DNA of 64,000 nucleotides from Acidobacteriota bacterium (GCA_019639135.1 JAHBSL010000005.1:62001-126000); one strand, 5' to 3'. Positions 26,621 to 36,963 are shown, numbered from the stretch's first letter. Program-made: numbers and translations. The notes: generated by a model from the letters alone, not told the origin.

Positions 26621-27490
26621 ATGAATATAGATCAATTCAGGATAAAGGCCGGCAAGAACGTCGATCTTTCAAAGCACTCCGCCGATTTTACGGATGGCTT
26701 CACCGACAAAAAAGAGGCTGAGGCGGACCTGGCAAAGAACATCGAGCGGATGACGGAGCTGCAGGATATGCTTTACGCCCAGGACGTCTATTCGCTGCTC
26801 GTCGTCTTTCAGGCGATGGACGCCGCCGGCAAGGACGGCGCGATCAAGCACGTGATGAGCGGCGTAAATCCGCAGGGCGTTTCGGTCGCTTCCTTCAAAG
26901 CGCCTTCGGCCGAAGAGCGCGACCACGACTTCCTCTGGCGTCATCAAAAGGCCCTGCCCGAGCGCGGCAAGATCGGCATCTTCAACCGCTCGCATTACGA
27001 GGAAGTGCTGGTCGTCCGCGTTCACCCGGCGATCCTGCAGGGGCAGCAGCTTCCGCCCGAAATAAAGAACGACCCGCACATCTGGAAGAAGCGGTTCGAC
27101 CACATTCGCGACTGGGAACAGCACCTCGTCGAAAACGGCACCCACATCCTCAAATTCTTTCTCAACGTCTCACGCGAGGAGCAGAAGAAGCGCTTTATGT
27201 CCCGCATCGAGGAACCGGAGAAAAACTGGAAGTTCTCCGCCACCGATGTAAAGGAACGCGGACATTGGGAAGACTACATGAAAGCCTACGAGGATGCGAT
27301 GGAAAACACCTCCACCGACCATGCGCCGTGGTACGTTGTACCCGCGGACAAGAAATGGTTCACCCGCCTCGCCGTCTCGGAGATCATCGTCAAGAAGCTC
27401 GAATCAATGAACCTTCATTATCCGAAAGTGACCGAAGCACAACTCGAACAGCTCGGCGAGGCAAAAACGCTACTAGGATCTGAGCGGTGA
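26621..27490 (+). CDS. PPK2-family polyphosphate kinase
   Basis: The 289-residue enzyme shows the PPK2 P-loop FQAMDAAGKDGAIKHVMSGV (about residues 64-83), a Walker B-like GIFNRSHYEEVLVVRV (about 122-137) and a lid region with EPEKNWKFS. PPK2 enzymes use polyphosphate to phosphorylate nucleoside mono- or diphosphates in the cytoplasm. The length of just under 300 residues, with a single domain, fits class I or III; the exact nucleotide preference cannot be read. It begins 18 bases after the kinase gene, possibly on the same transcript, and ends before the TPP riboswitch. Confidence 0.92.
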   Translation: MNIDQFRIKAGKNVDLSKHSADFTDGFTDKKEAEADLAKNIERMTELQDMLYAQDVYSLLVVFQAMDAAGKDGAIKHVMSGVNPQGVSVASFKAPSAEERDHDFLWRHQKALPERGKIGIFNRSHYEEVLVVRVHPAILQGQQLPPEIKNDPHIWKKRFDHIRDWEQHLVENGTHILKFFLNVSREEQKKRFMSRIEEPEKNWKFSATDVKERGHWEDYMKAYEDAMENTSTDHAPWYVVPADKKWFTRLAVSEIIVKKLESMNLHYPKVTEAQLEQLGEAKTLLGSER

Positions 27491-27584
27491 GTCGGGGATT
27501 TGGGATGCGGCGCATGCAATCAATTAAGCCGATTTTTCGGATACGCCGTGGCGTTTTACAATGAAGACCTAAGCAATACAAGTT

Positions 27585-29681
<2,097 letters not shown>

Positions 29682-29690
29682 TTTGAACCT

Positions 29691-29718
29691 TTGTGCGAAT
29701 TATTAGGTAGGTTAAAAT
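29691..29718 (+). promoter_or_regulatory. Putative promoter of the antitoxin-Doc pair
   Basis: TTGTGC (29691-29696) and TAAAAT (29713-29718) are 16 bases apart. TGAGGT, a ribosome site, lies at 29723-29728 before the ATG at 29736. The cassette therefore seems to carry its own expression signals. Confidence 0.45.
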
Positions 29719-29735
29719 ACGCCTGAGGTTGAGTT

Positions 29736-29990
29736 ATGTTAGAAACTACGGAAAAAACCAACGAGTTAAAAACTGTAGCTGTTCAAAAAGATACCTGGAT
29801 CTTGGAAGTTCCTCCGGAAGTTTGCAAAAATGAGGGCTTTGCCGAGGGCACATTGATCAGTTTGACGTTAAAAAACGACTCGATCTCAGGCGTTTATCTC
29901 AAACCATCCAAAGAAATTGAAGATTTTGTCAGCAAAGTAGTCGACGAAGAACTCGAGTATTTTGAGGAGATAAAACAAATTGGAGACTGA
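29736..29990 (+). CDS. Putative antitoxin of a Doc/Fic toxin
   Basis: The 84-residue protein has a short N-terminal tail and a likely AbrB-like beta core (KDTWILEVPPEVCKNEGF, then GTLISLTLKNDSI). The acidic C-terminus (EIEDFVSKVVDEELEYFEEI) is suited to neutralising a partner. The fold assignment is tentative. The stop overlaps the TTG start of the following Doc gene by 11 bases, the usual order of antitoxin before toxin. Base composition is more AT-rich than the neighbouring thiC, as expected for an acquired module. Confidence 0.6.
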   Translation: MLETTEKTNELKTVAVQKDTWILEVPPEVCKNEGFAEGTLISLTLKNDSISGVYLKPSKEIEDFVSKVVDEELEYFEEIKQIGD

Positions 29991-30345
29991 AACCGTTTAC
30001 ATCAAATATGAAGAAGCGGTTTTAATTCATTTTTCTTTGATGCGAAGGCTCGGGGAATCTCGGTACGGAGTTGATCATCGAGATTTGATCGAATCAGCCT
30101 TGGCCCGACCGCAGAATTCCGCAGTTTACGCAAACGCCGATATTATCCGCCAATCTGCCACGCTTTTATTCGGCTTGATAAAGAATCATCCGTGGCTTGG
30201 AGGCAACAAACGAACTGCTACAACCTTATTGCGAAGATTCCTGGAACTGAACGGCTATCAAAAAACTTGGACCATTGCTGAGCAGATTGAATTGGTTTTG
30301 GCAGTTGAATCAGACCAATGGAACGTTGACGAGATCGAAAATTGA
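29980..30345 (+). CDS. Doc/Fic-family toxin
   Basis: The 121-residue protein begins with TTG; no in-frame ATG lies near. It matches the death-on-curing group: IKYEEAVLIHF, RYGVDHRDLIESALARPQ, then the Fic-type active site HPWLGGNKRTATTLLRRFLELNG with His70. Doc enzymes phosphorylate EF-Tu or otherwise modify targets with a nucleotide. The usual motif is HxFx(D/N)xNKR; here Phe is Trp and the acidic or Asn residue is Gly, which may weaken catalysis. It pairs with the upstream antitoxin and sits between two copies of the thiC 3' end. Confidence 0.8.
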   Translation: METETVYIKYEEAVLIHFSLMRRLGESRYGVDHRDLIESALARPQNSAVYANADIIRQSATLLFGLIKNHPWLGGNKRTATTLLRRFLELNGYQKTWTIAEQIELVLAVESDQWNVDEIEN

Positions 30346-30392
30346 TTGCGTACGCGTGTGAAGAAAATTTGATCGTTTGATCGCCAAAGTCC

Positions 30393-30515
30393 AAAACGTC
30401 GAAGCCGAAAATTCCTTGGCCGTCGGCATGAGCGAAAAAGCCGCGGAGTTCAAGGCCACCGGCTCGGAGATATATCACGGAAACAAACCGGGTGGATCTT
30501 CGGGAGACCACTGAA
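30393..30515 (+). pseudogene. Displaced thiC 3' end, copy 1
   Basis: From 30420 to 30484 the sequence is identical over 65 bases to thiC 29586-29650. Translated in the thiC frame it gives [20 protein letters not shown] and then a different tail, HGNKPGGSSGDH, ending in TGA. Similarity fades upstream near 30393. There is no thiC coding sequence before it, so it is a displaced end and not a second gene. Confidence 0.9.
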
Positions 30516-30549
30516 CCACTGCCTTTCAGTGTGATAAAGTGCGGCCGTA

Positions 30550-30776
30550 ATGTCACGAATTTCTGCTGAAGAGCTTGTCGGAGAAGAATTGGCTGAGTGG
30601 TACTCCCTTACCCCGCTTGAGCGATGGCGGCACTTTGGGAAAGTTATCTGTTATTAGGTGGCAGCCTTGATCCAGAGTCCGATACGCAAAGTCCTTTCTT
30701 CGATCGAGCAGCACCAAATCCGCGCTCTGTTAATGGGCGGCCAGGCCTGCATCCTCTACGGAGGCGCCGAGTTTAG
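30550..30776 (+). pseudogene. Frameshifted partner gene of a nucleotidyltransferase
   Basis: An ATG at 30550 opens MSRISAEELVGEELAEWYSL, TPLERWRHFGKV and then stops at 30655-30657. In another frame from about 30645 the sequence continues YLLLGGSLDPESDTQSPFFD and runs to a stop at 30774-30776. The two parts together look like the small conserved protein that often precedes nucleotidyltransferases of the next gene's type (recalled from family knowledge, not searched). One indel near 30643 explains the break. Confidence 0.6.
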
Positions 30777-31321
30777 CCGCGACATTGATCTCGCCATTCT
30801 TGCCAGTAAGAAGAATTTTGTCCGGCTTGCAGCCGCGTTAGATGAACTCGCCGCGCACGTGATCGACGAAGATTCGTGGCCCTGGTGATTTCGATACGCT
30901 TTGGAATAGACGAACGATTGTTAGGACCGACGACGGCACAGAGATCAATGTAATGTCCTTGCCGGATCTGGTAAAGACGAAAAAGACTCAGCGTGACAAA
31001 GCTTGCCCGATGATCCGGCGTTTGCTTGAGGCAGACTATTTCGCAAATCGGGATCACCCTTCGGTAGAGCAATTAAAGTTCTGGATGCTTGAATTGCGAA
31101 CGCCGCAACTCCTGATCGAGGTTGTTGCATCGAATCGCGAACTTGCCGGATCGCTTGAAGATTCCCGACCGTTGCTGCGACTCGCTGCAAAGGCGGATGA
31201 AAGATCGCTTGCAGAATCTCTTTTACAGGAAGAACTGCATATTCGCGAAAAAGACCGAGAGTATTGGCGACCGCTTAAGGCTGAGTTGGAAAAGTTGCGG
31301 TTAGATCGTCCTAGGCCTTGA
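30658..31321 (+). pseudogene. Decayed nucleotidyltransferase (toxin-like)
   Basis: A GTG start at 30658 gives a nucleotidyltransferase N-terminus with LLMGGQACILYGGAEFSRDIDLAIL, the GG and DxD elements of the fold. The frame ends at 30888. In a different frame the protein resumes near 30863 as GPGDFDTLWNRRTIV, then TEINVMSLPDLVKTKKTQRD, and runs to 31321. Compared with intact relatives the middle seems deleted as well as shifted. It resembles AbiEii/MenT-type toxins or DUF6036-like proteins. Together with the broken small gene before it, this module is dead. Confidence 0.75.
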
Positions 31322-31433
31322 AGCCGAAAAGGCATTAGCCGTCAGTATGTCGTAAAAGGCGAAGGAGTGTGTAACTAAAGGAAGCGAGATTTATCAAGGG
31401 AATGTGCCTGATAGGGCGAAGGAACATCATTAG
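31313..31433 (+). pseudogene. Displaced thiC 3' end, copy 2
   Basis: In the thiC frame this reads [13 protein letters not shown], a stop codon, KAKECVTKGSEIYQGNVPDR, AKEHH and TAG. It is recognisably a ThiC C-terminus but with an internal stop and clear divergence from the local gene. The tail type (PDRAKEHH) differs from both the resident thiC and copy 1. Confidence 0.85.
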
Positions 31434-31458
31434 TTTGTTTTTTTTGTGAGGTTATAAA

Positions 31459-31950
31459 ATGGAGCAAAATTTTAGAGAATCGTTGTGGAAGCAGTTCGGT
31501 GCAAGTATTGACATGCTCGAAAATGCAGTCAAGATGTGTCCGACAGCACATTGGGATACCGAAACTAAATTTTGGTATAACGCCTATCACTGCTTATTCT
31601 TTTTAGACTATTACCTGACACTCGAACCAAAAGACTTCGCCCCGCCGCCGCCGTTTTCGTTTTCGGAATTCGAGGACAGAATGCCCGAACTAACCTACTC
31701 CAAAGACGAAGTTCTGTCATATCTGAATTTTTGTCGGGAAAAATGTCGTAAACTGATTTCGGGACTGACCGATGAGATTGCCCGCAGTAATTGGGAAAAT
31801 GAATCGAAAACAATGGTTTATCCTGTTGTCGAAATTTTGCTTTACAATATGCGGCACGTTCAGCACCACGCGGCTCAGTTAAACTTGCTCCTTCGACAAG
31901 AAATTGACAATACACCCGATTGGGTATTTCGCTCTCAAACATATCTATAG
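31459..31950 (+). CDS. DinB-like four-helix-bundle protein
   Basis: The 163-residue protein has the DinB_2-type pattern: an N-terminal helix (NFRESLWKQFGASIDMLENA), a His in AYHCLFFLDYYL (about residue 44) and a pair in NMRHVQHHAAQLNLL (about residues 134-142). Together these form the metal site. Such proteins are metal-dependent transferases related to bacillithiol or mycothiol S-transferases, or have unknown roles. A ribosome site (GAGGT) precedes the ATG. Base composition is markedly AT-richer than the surroundings. It lies between copy 2 and copy 3 of the thiC end and looks intact. Confidence 0.8.
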   Translation: MEQNFRESLWKQFGASIDMLENAVKMCPTAHWDTETKFWYNAYHCLFFLDYYLTLEPKDFAPPPPFSFSEFEDRMPELTYSKDEVLSYLNFCREKCRKLISGLTDEIARSNWENESKTMVYPVVEILLYNMRHVQHHAAQLNLLLRQEIDNTPDWVFRSQTYL

Positions 31951-32055
31951 GCGATTTTAGCCGTCGGAATGGCTGAGAAGGCAAAGGAGTTTGTTGACAA
32001 AGGAAGCGAGATATATCAAGACAATCTGCCTGATGCACTAAAGAACATCATTTAG
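31951..32055 (+). pseudogene. Displaced thiC 3' end, copy 3
   Basis: In the thiC frame this reads AILAVGMAEKAKEFVDKGSE, IYQDNLPDALKNII and TAG, again a ThiC C-terminus without the rest of the gene. It begins immediately after the stop of the DinB-like gene and is the last copy before the MarC gene. Confidence 0.85.
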
Positions 32056-32070
32056 AAAAGCAAAGCGGCC

Positions 32071-32676
32071 TTAATCGGTTAATGTCTTCATTGTCGCAAT
32101 GAATTCTCCGATGCCGTTGAGCAGCATTTGCACTGCGACGGTTATGAGAAGCATACCCATCAACCGCTCGACCGCGACCAGGCCCTTCTCGCCGAGGAAG
32201 CGTGCAAAATAGCCCGAGAAATAAATGATCACCGCCGAGGCGAACCACGCGATGAGCACCGCCAGCAGCCACTCGGGCCAGCGGCCGGGCTCGCGGCTCA
32301 TCAGCAAGAGCGCCGTCGCCATCGCCGAAGGGCCGGCAACATAGGGAATCGCCAGCGGGACGATGAACGGCTCGCCCTCTACGTCCTCTTCAAGCGAAGT
32401 GTCCCGCCGCGGAAAGATCATCTTCAACGCGATGATCATTAGAATGATGCCGCCCGCGGTCGTCAGCGCCGTCTCGGAAAGCTGCAACAGGCGCAAAAGA
32501 TACTGCCCAAGGAAAAGGAACCCGACTAGCACTGCCAAGGCGATCAAAAGCTCGCGAATGACGACCAGCCGCTGCCGCTTCTCTTCGACCTTTTTGAGCG
32601 TCGTCATAAAAAGCGGAATATTCCCAAGCGGGTCCATCACAAGAAATAGCAGAAGTGCAGCGGAGAAGGTATCCAT
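32071..32676 (-). CDS. MarC-family integral membrane protein
   Basis: The 201-residue protein has six hydrophobic segments and the MarC signatures LLLFLVMDPLGNIPLFMTTL at the N-terminus, GGIILMIIALKMIF in the middle and PLAIPYVAGPSAMATALLLM (about residues 107-126). The family was once linked to multiple antibiotic resistance, but that has not held up and the transport function is unknown. It is transcribed towards the thiC cassette array and its end is 16 bases from the last thiC remnant, so it probably marks the original neighbour of thiC. Confidence 0.9.
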   Translation of the reverse strand: MDTFSAALLLFLVMDPLGNIPLFMTTLKKVEEKRQRLVVIRELLIALAVLVGFLFLGQYLLRLLQLSETALTTAGGIILMIIALKMIFPRRDTSLEEDVEGEPFIVPLAIPYVAGPSAMATALLLMSREPGRWPEWLLAVLIAWFASAVIIYFSGYFARFLGEKGLVAVERLMGMLLITVAVQMLLNGIGEFIATMKTLTD

Positions 32677-32746
32677 CGTGGAGATTTTACCTGAAATAGA
32701 GTTTCTGTCGAGTCCTAGTCGAACGTACAGTTACTAAGGTACTGCT

Positions 32747-33043
32747 ATGGAATCTGCAAATATTGTACAATCGCGGTGTATGCGGCCCGGTGAAGATTTG
32801 ATTACAGAGGGAATCAACGACCTTAACGAGGGGCGTGAGACCATCGCATCGTTGCTCGTTTCTATCGGGTCACCGCGTCTCCGGGCACTTGGTTTTCCGA
32901 TAAAAAAGCAGATCTTCAAGCAACCGGAACACCGGCTCTATCTTCTGCTTGCTAGGACGGACCCCGATTCAGCCCACTCACGTTACAACGCCCTGATCAG
33001 AAGATTGGTCAGCTTCGAGAGATCTGCTGCATGCGTGACCTAA
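32747..33043 (+). CDS. Small partner of a nucleotidyltransferase, putative antitoxin
   Basis: The 98-residue protein (start supported by AAGG about eight bases upstream) has no recognised domain. It reads EDLITEGINDLNEGRETIAS followed by a basic middle (RLRALGFPIKKQIFKQPEHR). Its stop overlaps the start of the nucleotidyltransferase gene by 13 bases. Small proteins in this position often neutralise the transferase. That role is inferred only from gene order. A second ATG at 32780 would give a shorter form. Confidence 0.5.
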   Translation: MESANIVQSRCMRPGEDLITEGINDLNEGRETIASLLVSIGSPRLRALGFPIKKQIFKQPEHRLYLLLARTDPDSAHSRYNALIRRLVSFERSAACVT

Positions 33044-33555
33044 CGAACACGGATAAGATAGTCGAATTTATGCGGGTTTTAGGCCGCAGGGTTCGAAAGC
33101 CTGCGAGGGTCTATTTCACCGGCGGCACAACTGCAGTTTTAATGGGCTGGCGAGAAACGACGATAGATATCGACCTTCGATTTGAACCGGATCACGACGA
33201 ACTCTACCGCGAACTTCCCCTTTTAAAAGAATCTCTTGGAATCAACATTGAACTCGCAAGCCCGGCCGATTTTATTCCACAACTTCCGGGTTGGGAGGAT
33301 CGTTCTCGGTTCATTGCGCGCGAAGGAAAACTCGACTTTTTTCACTACGACGCCTACAGCCAATCCTTATCAAAGATCGAGCGAGGACACGAACAGGATA
33401 TTACAGATGTCGCGGCTATGATCAGCTCTGGCCTTGTTTCAAAAGAAAGGCTCTACGAACTGTTCAAAGCGATCGAGCCGGAACTCTATAAATACCCGGC
33501 AATAAATCCAAAATCGTTTGCCGAAGCTGTAGAACTTGTTGTGCGTAATGACTAA
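33031..33555 (+). CDS. DUF6036-like nucleotidyltransferase, putative toxin
   Basis: The 174-residue protein has a nucleotidyltransferase fold: ARVYFTGGTTAVLMGWRETT, then DIDLRFEPD (DxD metal site, about residue 47), and the later strand GKLDFFHYD. The C-terminal helical part includes DVAAMISSGLVSKERLYELF. This matches the DUF6036 or AbiEii/MenT-like group, in which members add nucleotides to tRNA or other targets as toxins. Both parts of the fold are intact, unlike the decayed relative 2 kb upstream. It is cotranscribed with the small gene before it. Confidence 0.75.
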   Translation: MRDLTNTDKIVEFMRVLGRRVRKPARVYFTGGTTAVLMGWRETTIDIDLRFEPDHDELYRELPLLKESLGINIELASPADFIPQLPGWEDRSRFIAREGKLDFFHYDAYSQSLSKIERGHEQDITDVAAMISSGLVSKERLYELFKAIEPELYKYPAINPKSFAEAVELVVRND

Positions 33556-33569
33556 CGAGCTCTGCCAGA

Positions 33570-35900
33570 TCAATACGCTTTAGTCACCTCGACTCCGGTG
33601 TAGTAGTGCCGGATGATGTCGTCAAACTTGACGCCCATTTTTGCGAGGCCGAAGGCTCCGTATTGGCACATGCCAACGCCGTGGCCCCAGCCGCGGCCGG
33701 TGAACGTATAGCTCGTAACGCGGTCGCCCGAGTAGCGCTTGTCGATAACGAATAGCTGCTCCCGAAGCCGCAGTGCCGAGCGGATCCGCCCGCCTTTCAG
33801 CGTCTTGACCCCGTTCGAGCCGATGATCTCGATCTCGGTCGCCCGCCGCGAATAGCCCCGCGTTTTGACGTTCACATCGTAGAGTGTCCCGATGCCGCGG
33901 ACGTACCTTGAGAGCCGCTGTTGGACCGCTCCGGCCGAAAGCGTCTCGCGCCAGTTGGTAAATGGCGACGCATTTTCCGCAACGGTCGGCGTGGTCGTCG
34001 GTATGATCTCAAGATACCAAACTGCACCCGAAGCGTCGGTCTGGTACCGGACCTCCTCGCCGCCGACGAGTGCCGCCTCCTTCACCGGATACATATCCGC
34101 ACCGAACTGCCGGAAGAGAAACACGTCCGGCCGCACCGCGAGCGGCCTGTCCGTCCGCCCGACCCGAAGCACGAGCTTGCCGTCGGCCGAGGGCCTCGTC
34201 GTCCCGCTCTGAAGCTGAGGCATCCACTTCTGTTTTTCGAGCACCTGCCGGATCAGCCGCAGCATCTTGCCTCGCGAGAAAGGCCGGTTCGGCTGTAGTG
34301 TCAGGTCCGGCCGCAGCGTAAAGTAGCCGTCGCGCATCAGCATCGCGATCTCCGCCCGGCGGTTAAGCGGTATCTCGCCCGCGTCGTCGAAGGCCAGGTG
34401 GTAGTTCACGTCCGAATCGCTCATTAGCGTGTCCGGCGCTCCCGGCGTGTAAATAAAGCTGCTCAGCAACGCTGCAAGCTCGACCGGCTTTGCCATGTTC
34501 GCTGTCACATTCGGAAACGTCTTCCCGAACCGCCCGGCGAGATTGTTCATCCAGTTCGATATCTCGCCCGCGGTCGGCGGATCCTCAAACCACTCGTCGC
34601 TCATCTGGTTAGCCGTCAGCGAAAATCCGTTGACCGCCAGCATCGACATCAGCCGCACGAGTTCGAGGTTCGCCTCGTCCCGGAGCTTTGCCGGTACGCG
34701 GGCGGTCCTCAGCATAAAGGGCTCGAAATGCCGCCGCCCCTCAAGCGAGCACTCGACCCCGCGGAGGTACGGCTCGCCGTGGTCGAAAACATTCTCCGAG
34801 TGCTCGGTCCGCCCTCCGCAGGTCGAGGTGTAGTACGCCATTATCGGCTTGCCGCCGTGCGTCGCGATCATTCCGGCGGTCTCGCGGACGGCCCGCGTGC
34901 CCATCGCCGTCTCGATCGAAACGCCCTTGTAAACCTGCGACCAAACGTCCGGCCTTACGTCAAAACCCTGCGTCGCAAAGCCGTTGATATTCGCCACCGC
35001 ATAGGTCCGTGCGGCGACGGCCTGGGCCTTTTGCGCCTCAAGTGCGGGCAGCGAAAGCTCCGAGGGCACAACCCCGAGCAGATACTCCTCGAGCGGTACT
35101 ACGTTGACCACCGTCAGCGACCCGCGCGCATTGACGAAGACCTCGATCTTTCCCCGATACGCCTTGCCGTTAAGCCGCACCGGGTTCGCCTGCTCGTCAA
35201 ACGACCCGAACGAGACCGCCTTGAGCGATCCGTATTTCGCTTCCTCGCTGGCGCCGTTGACTATCACTTCGCGAAGCCCCGGAACGATGTCATCGGCGCT
35301 CGCCGCTGTCGGAGCACTCGATCCCGTCGGCCGGATCAGGCTCCGCACCTGCGAGCGGCCCGCCGTTCGAACCTGCTGCGAGAGTGCGACCGCGTCGGGC
35401 GAAACCACCGTCCGCTTCTCGGTGCGAACCGCTACATCGGGAAAGCCGTTCTCGGCCAGTTTCACCTTGAAGGCATCGGCCTCCTCTTTTGAATCGAGCG
35501 GCTCGCCGATCCAAACGCGCCACGTGTTCGTCGCCGTGTCGATGCTCGCTATCGCCGTCTCGCCCGTTGCTTCGCGAACGTCTTTCGCGATCTCGTCCGC
35601 CTCGGCTGAACTCGCGATGTTCTGTATCTCGAAGATGTATTGCTCGATCTGATCCGGCCGATACGCACGTGCCGAGACCGTTACGCGGTTCGTCGCCAGA
35701 AACCGCTCTGGCTCGTCCGGCGAGCGGGCAACGAGTTGCGTGTCCGGCGTCGTGATCGTCACCGAGGCAACGTTCGTCATCAGCCCGACGCGGATCATCG
35801 GTTCGCCCGGCAAAAGCGGGAAACTTAGAAAACCCGCATTTGCAGGCAGGGCAACGATGACAGCGATGATAATGGTGAAAAACAGCTTCTGAGGTCGCAC
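33570..35900 (-). CDS. SpoIID/LytB-domain protein with SPOR-like domain
   Basis: The 776-residue protein starts with GTG at 35900 and a signal peptide (LFFTIIIAVIVALPANAG). A SPOR-like alpha/beta domain (about 85-165) could bind denuded glycan. The SpoIID/LytB domain (about 245-440) has VVPLEEYLLGVVPSE, EAQKAQAVAARTYA and YYTSTCGGRTE. After a long helical insert with an S-layer-like pattern (about 440-590) the fold ends with GRGWGHGVGMCQYGAFGLA. SpoIID cuts glycan strands lacking peptide stems. In non-sporulating bacteria the role is in wall remodelling. The split of the domain by about 150 residues is unusual. Confidence 0.88.
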   Translation of the reverse strand: MRPQKLFFTIIIAVIVALPANAGFLSFPLLPGEPMIRVGLMTNVASVTITTPDTQLVARSPDEPERFLATNRVTVSARAYRPDQIEQYIFEIQNIASSAEADEIAKDVREATGETAIASIDTATNTWRVWIGEPLDSKEEADAFKVKLAENGFPDVAVRTEKRTVVSPDAVALSQQVRTAGRSQVRSLIRPTGSSAPTAASADDIVPGLREVIVNGASEEAKYGSLKAVSFGSFDEQANPVRLNGKAYRGKIEVFVNARGSLTVVNVVPLEEYLLGVVPSELSLPALEAQKAQAVAARTYAVANINGFATQGFDVRPDVWSQVYKGVSIETAMGTRAVRETAGMIATHGGKPIMAYYTSTCGGRTEHSENVFDHGEPYLRGVECSLEGRRHFEPFMLRTARVPAKLRDEANLELVRLMSMLAVNGFSLTANQMSDEWFEDPPTAGEISNWMNNLAGRFGKTFPNVTANMAKPVELAALLSSFIYTPGAPDTLMSDSDVNYHLAFDDAGEIPLNRRAEIAMLMRDGYFTLRPDLTLQPNRPFSRGKMLRLIRQVLEKQKWMPQLQSGTTRPSADGKLVLRVGRTDRPLAVRPDVFLFRQFGADMYPVKEAALVGGEEVRYQTDASGAVWYLEIIPTTTPTVAENASPFTNWRETLSAGAVQQRLSRYVRGIGTLYDVNVKTRGYSRRATEIEIIGSNGVKTLKGGRIRSALRLREQLFVIDKRYSGDRVTSYTFTGRGWGHGVGMCQYGAFGLAKMGVKFDDIIRHYYTGVEVTKAY

Positions 35901-35984
35901 AAATTTGATAATACCAGATTTTCGCCCTCGGATTTTAGCCTTATTTCGCGAAACCTAAACCCTACGGCGAGCGAAAACCTTTCT

Positions 35985-36300
35985 ATGACCTCAACCGCCG
36001 GCAGACTCTCAGAAGACCAGTTTCCGACCGACATAGCTTCTATCCTCGACCGCAATGACCGCATCGACCTGATCCGCTATGCCCAGACGCGAAATTATTA
36101 TACGGTGCCGCAACGCGGCTTTCGCCATATATTTCCCGCGGTGTGGTCTCGACCAAGTACGTGCTCGCCCGGACGCGCGAACGCGGCTTCTACCCGCGGC
36201 GGATAGAGAAGTTCGTTCAGGAACTCGCCTGGCGTGAATATTATCAGCGAACCTGGCAGGTCAGGGACGGCGGCATCGACCGCGGCCTATGGGTGCTAAT
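35985..36300 (+). pseudogene. Broken photolyase/cryptochrome FAD-domain gene
   Basis: An ATG at 35985 gives LIRYAQTRNYYTV in one frame. From about 36103, two bases out of phase, it continues GAATRLSPYISRGVVSTKYV and then EKFVQELAWREYYQRTWQV. These are the FAD-binding-domain motifs of deoxyribodipyrimidine photolyases and cryptochromes. The gene then stops short near 36290, with the catalytic C-terminal half missing, directly before the flavin reductase. It has therefore suffered both a frameshift and a 3' deletion. Confidence 0.75.
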
Positions 36301-36333
36301 CTTGCCTGGGGAAGTCTATTGGATCCTAATGTT

Positions 36334-36963
36334 ATGCGTATCGATCACGAAGAACTTGCCGGCCTCGACAGGATCTACCGGCTGAATATCATCAACTCCG
36401 TCTCCGGCATCAAGCCCGCGAACCTCGTCGCGACCCGCTCGGCCGAGGGCATCTCGAACGTCGCCATCTTCAGCTCCGTCGTCCACCTCGGGAGCGACCC
36501 GGCACTGCTCGGCTTCATTGTCCGCCCGGCCGGCAATCTTCCGCGAAACACCTACGAGAACATCCTCGCGACCGGCGAATACACCATCAACCATATTCAC
36601 CCGGCGATCATCGAGCGGGCACACTATACCTCGGCAAAGTTCCCGAAAGATGTCAGCGAATTCGAACGCTGCGGCCTGACCGAAGAATACACCGAAGGCT
36701 TCACCGCACCGTTCGTCAAAGAAAGCACCATCAAGCTCGGTATGCGGTTCGAAGAAGAAATACCGATCCCGCGAAACAATACGACCCTGATCATCGGCTC
36801 CGTCCGCCTCGCCATCATCCCCGACCGCGCCGATGCCGGCGAAGGCCACCTCGACCTCGAAGCAACCGAAGCCGTAGGCATCTCCGGCCTCAATACCTAC
36901 TACCGCCTCAAAAAACTGGCCCAATTCCCCTACGCCCGCCCCAACAACCTCCCCCCGCTCTAA
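36334..36963 (+). CDS. Flavin reductase-like (split-barrel FMN-binding) protein
   Basis: From the ATG at 36334 the product is 209 residues, beginning MRIDHEELAGLDRIYRLNII. The FMN-binding split-barrel fold of the flavin reductase/DIM6-NTAB family is seen as GIKPANLVATRSAEGISNVA, then SSVVHLGSDPALLGFIVRP, NTYENILATGEYTINHI and the final LNTYYRL. It probably binds FMN and reduces a small substrate or flavin with NAD(P)H. An ATG at 36289 is in frame but sits in the photolyase remnant. Loss of the adjacent photolyase suggests the two were once one unit. Confidence 0.82.
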   Translation: MRIDHEELAGLDRIYRLNIINSVSGIKPANLVATRSAEGISNVAIFSSVVHLGSDPALLGFIVRPAGNLPRNTYENILATGEYTINHIHPAIIERAHYTSAKFPKDVSEFERCGLTEEYTEGFTAPFVKESTIKLGMRFEEEIPIPRNNTTLIIGSVRLAIIPDRADAGEGHLDLEATEAVGISGLNTYYRLKKLAQFPYARPNNLPPL

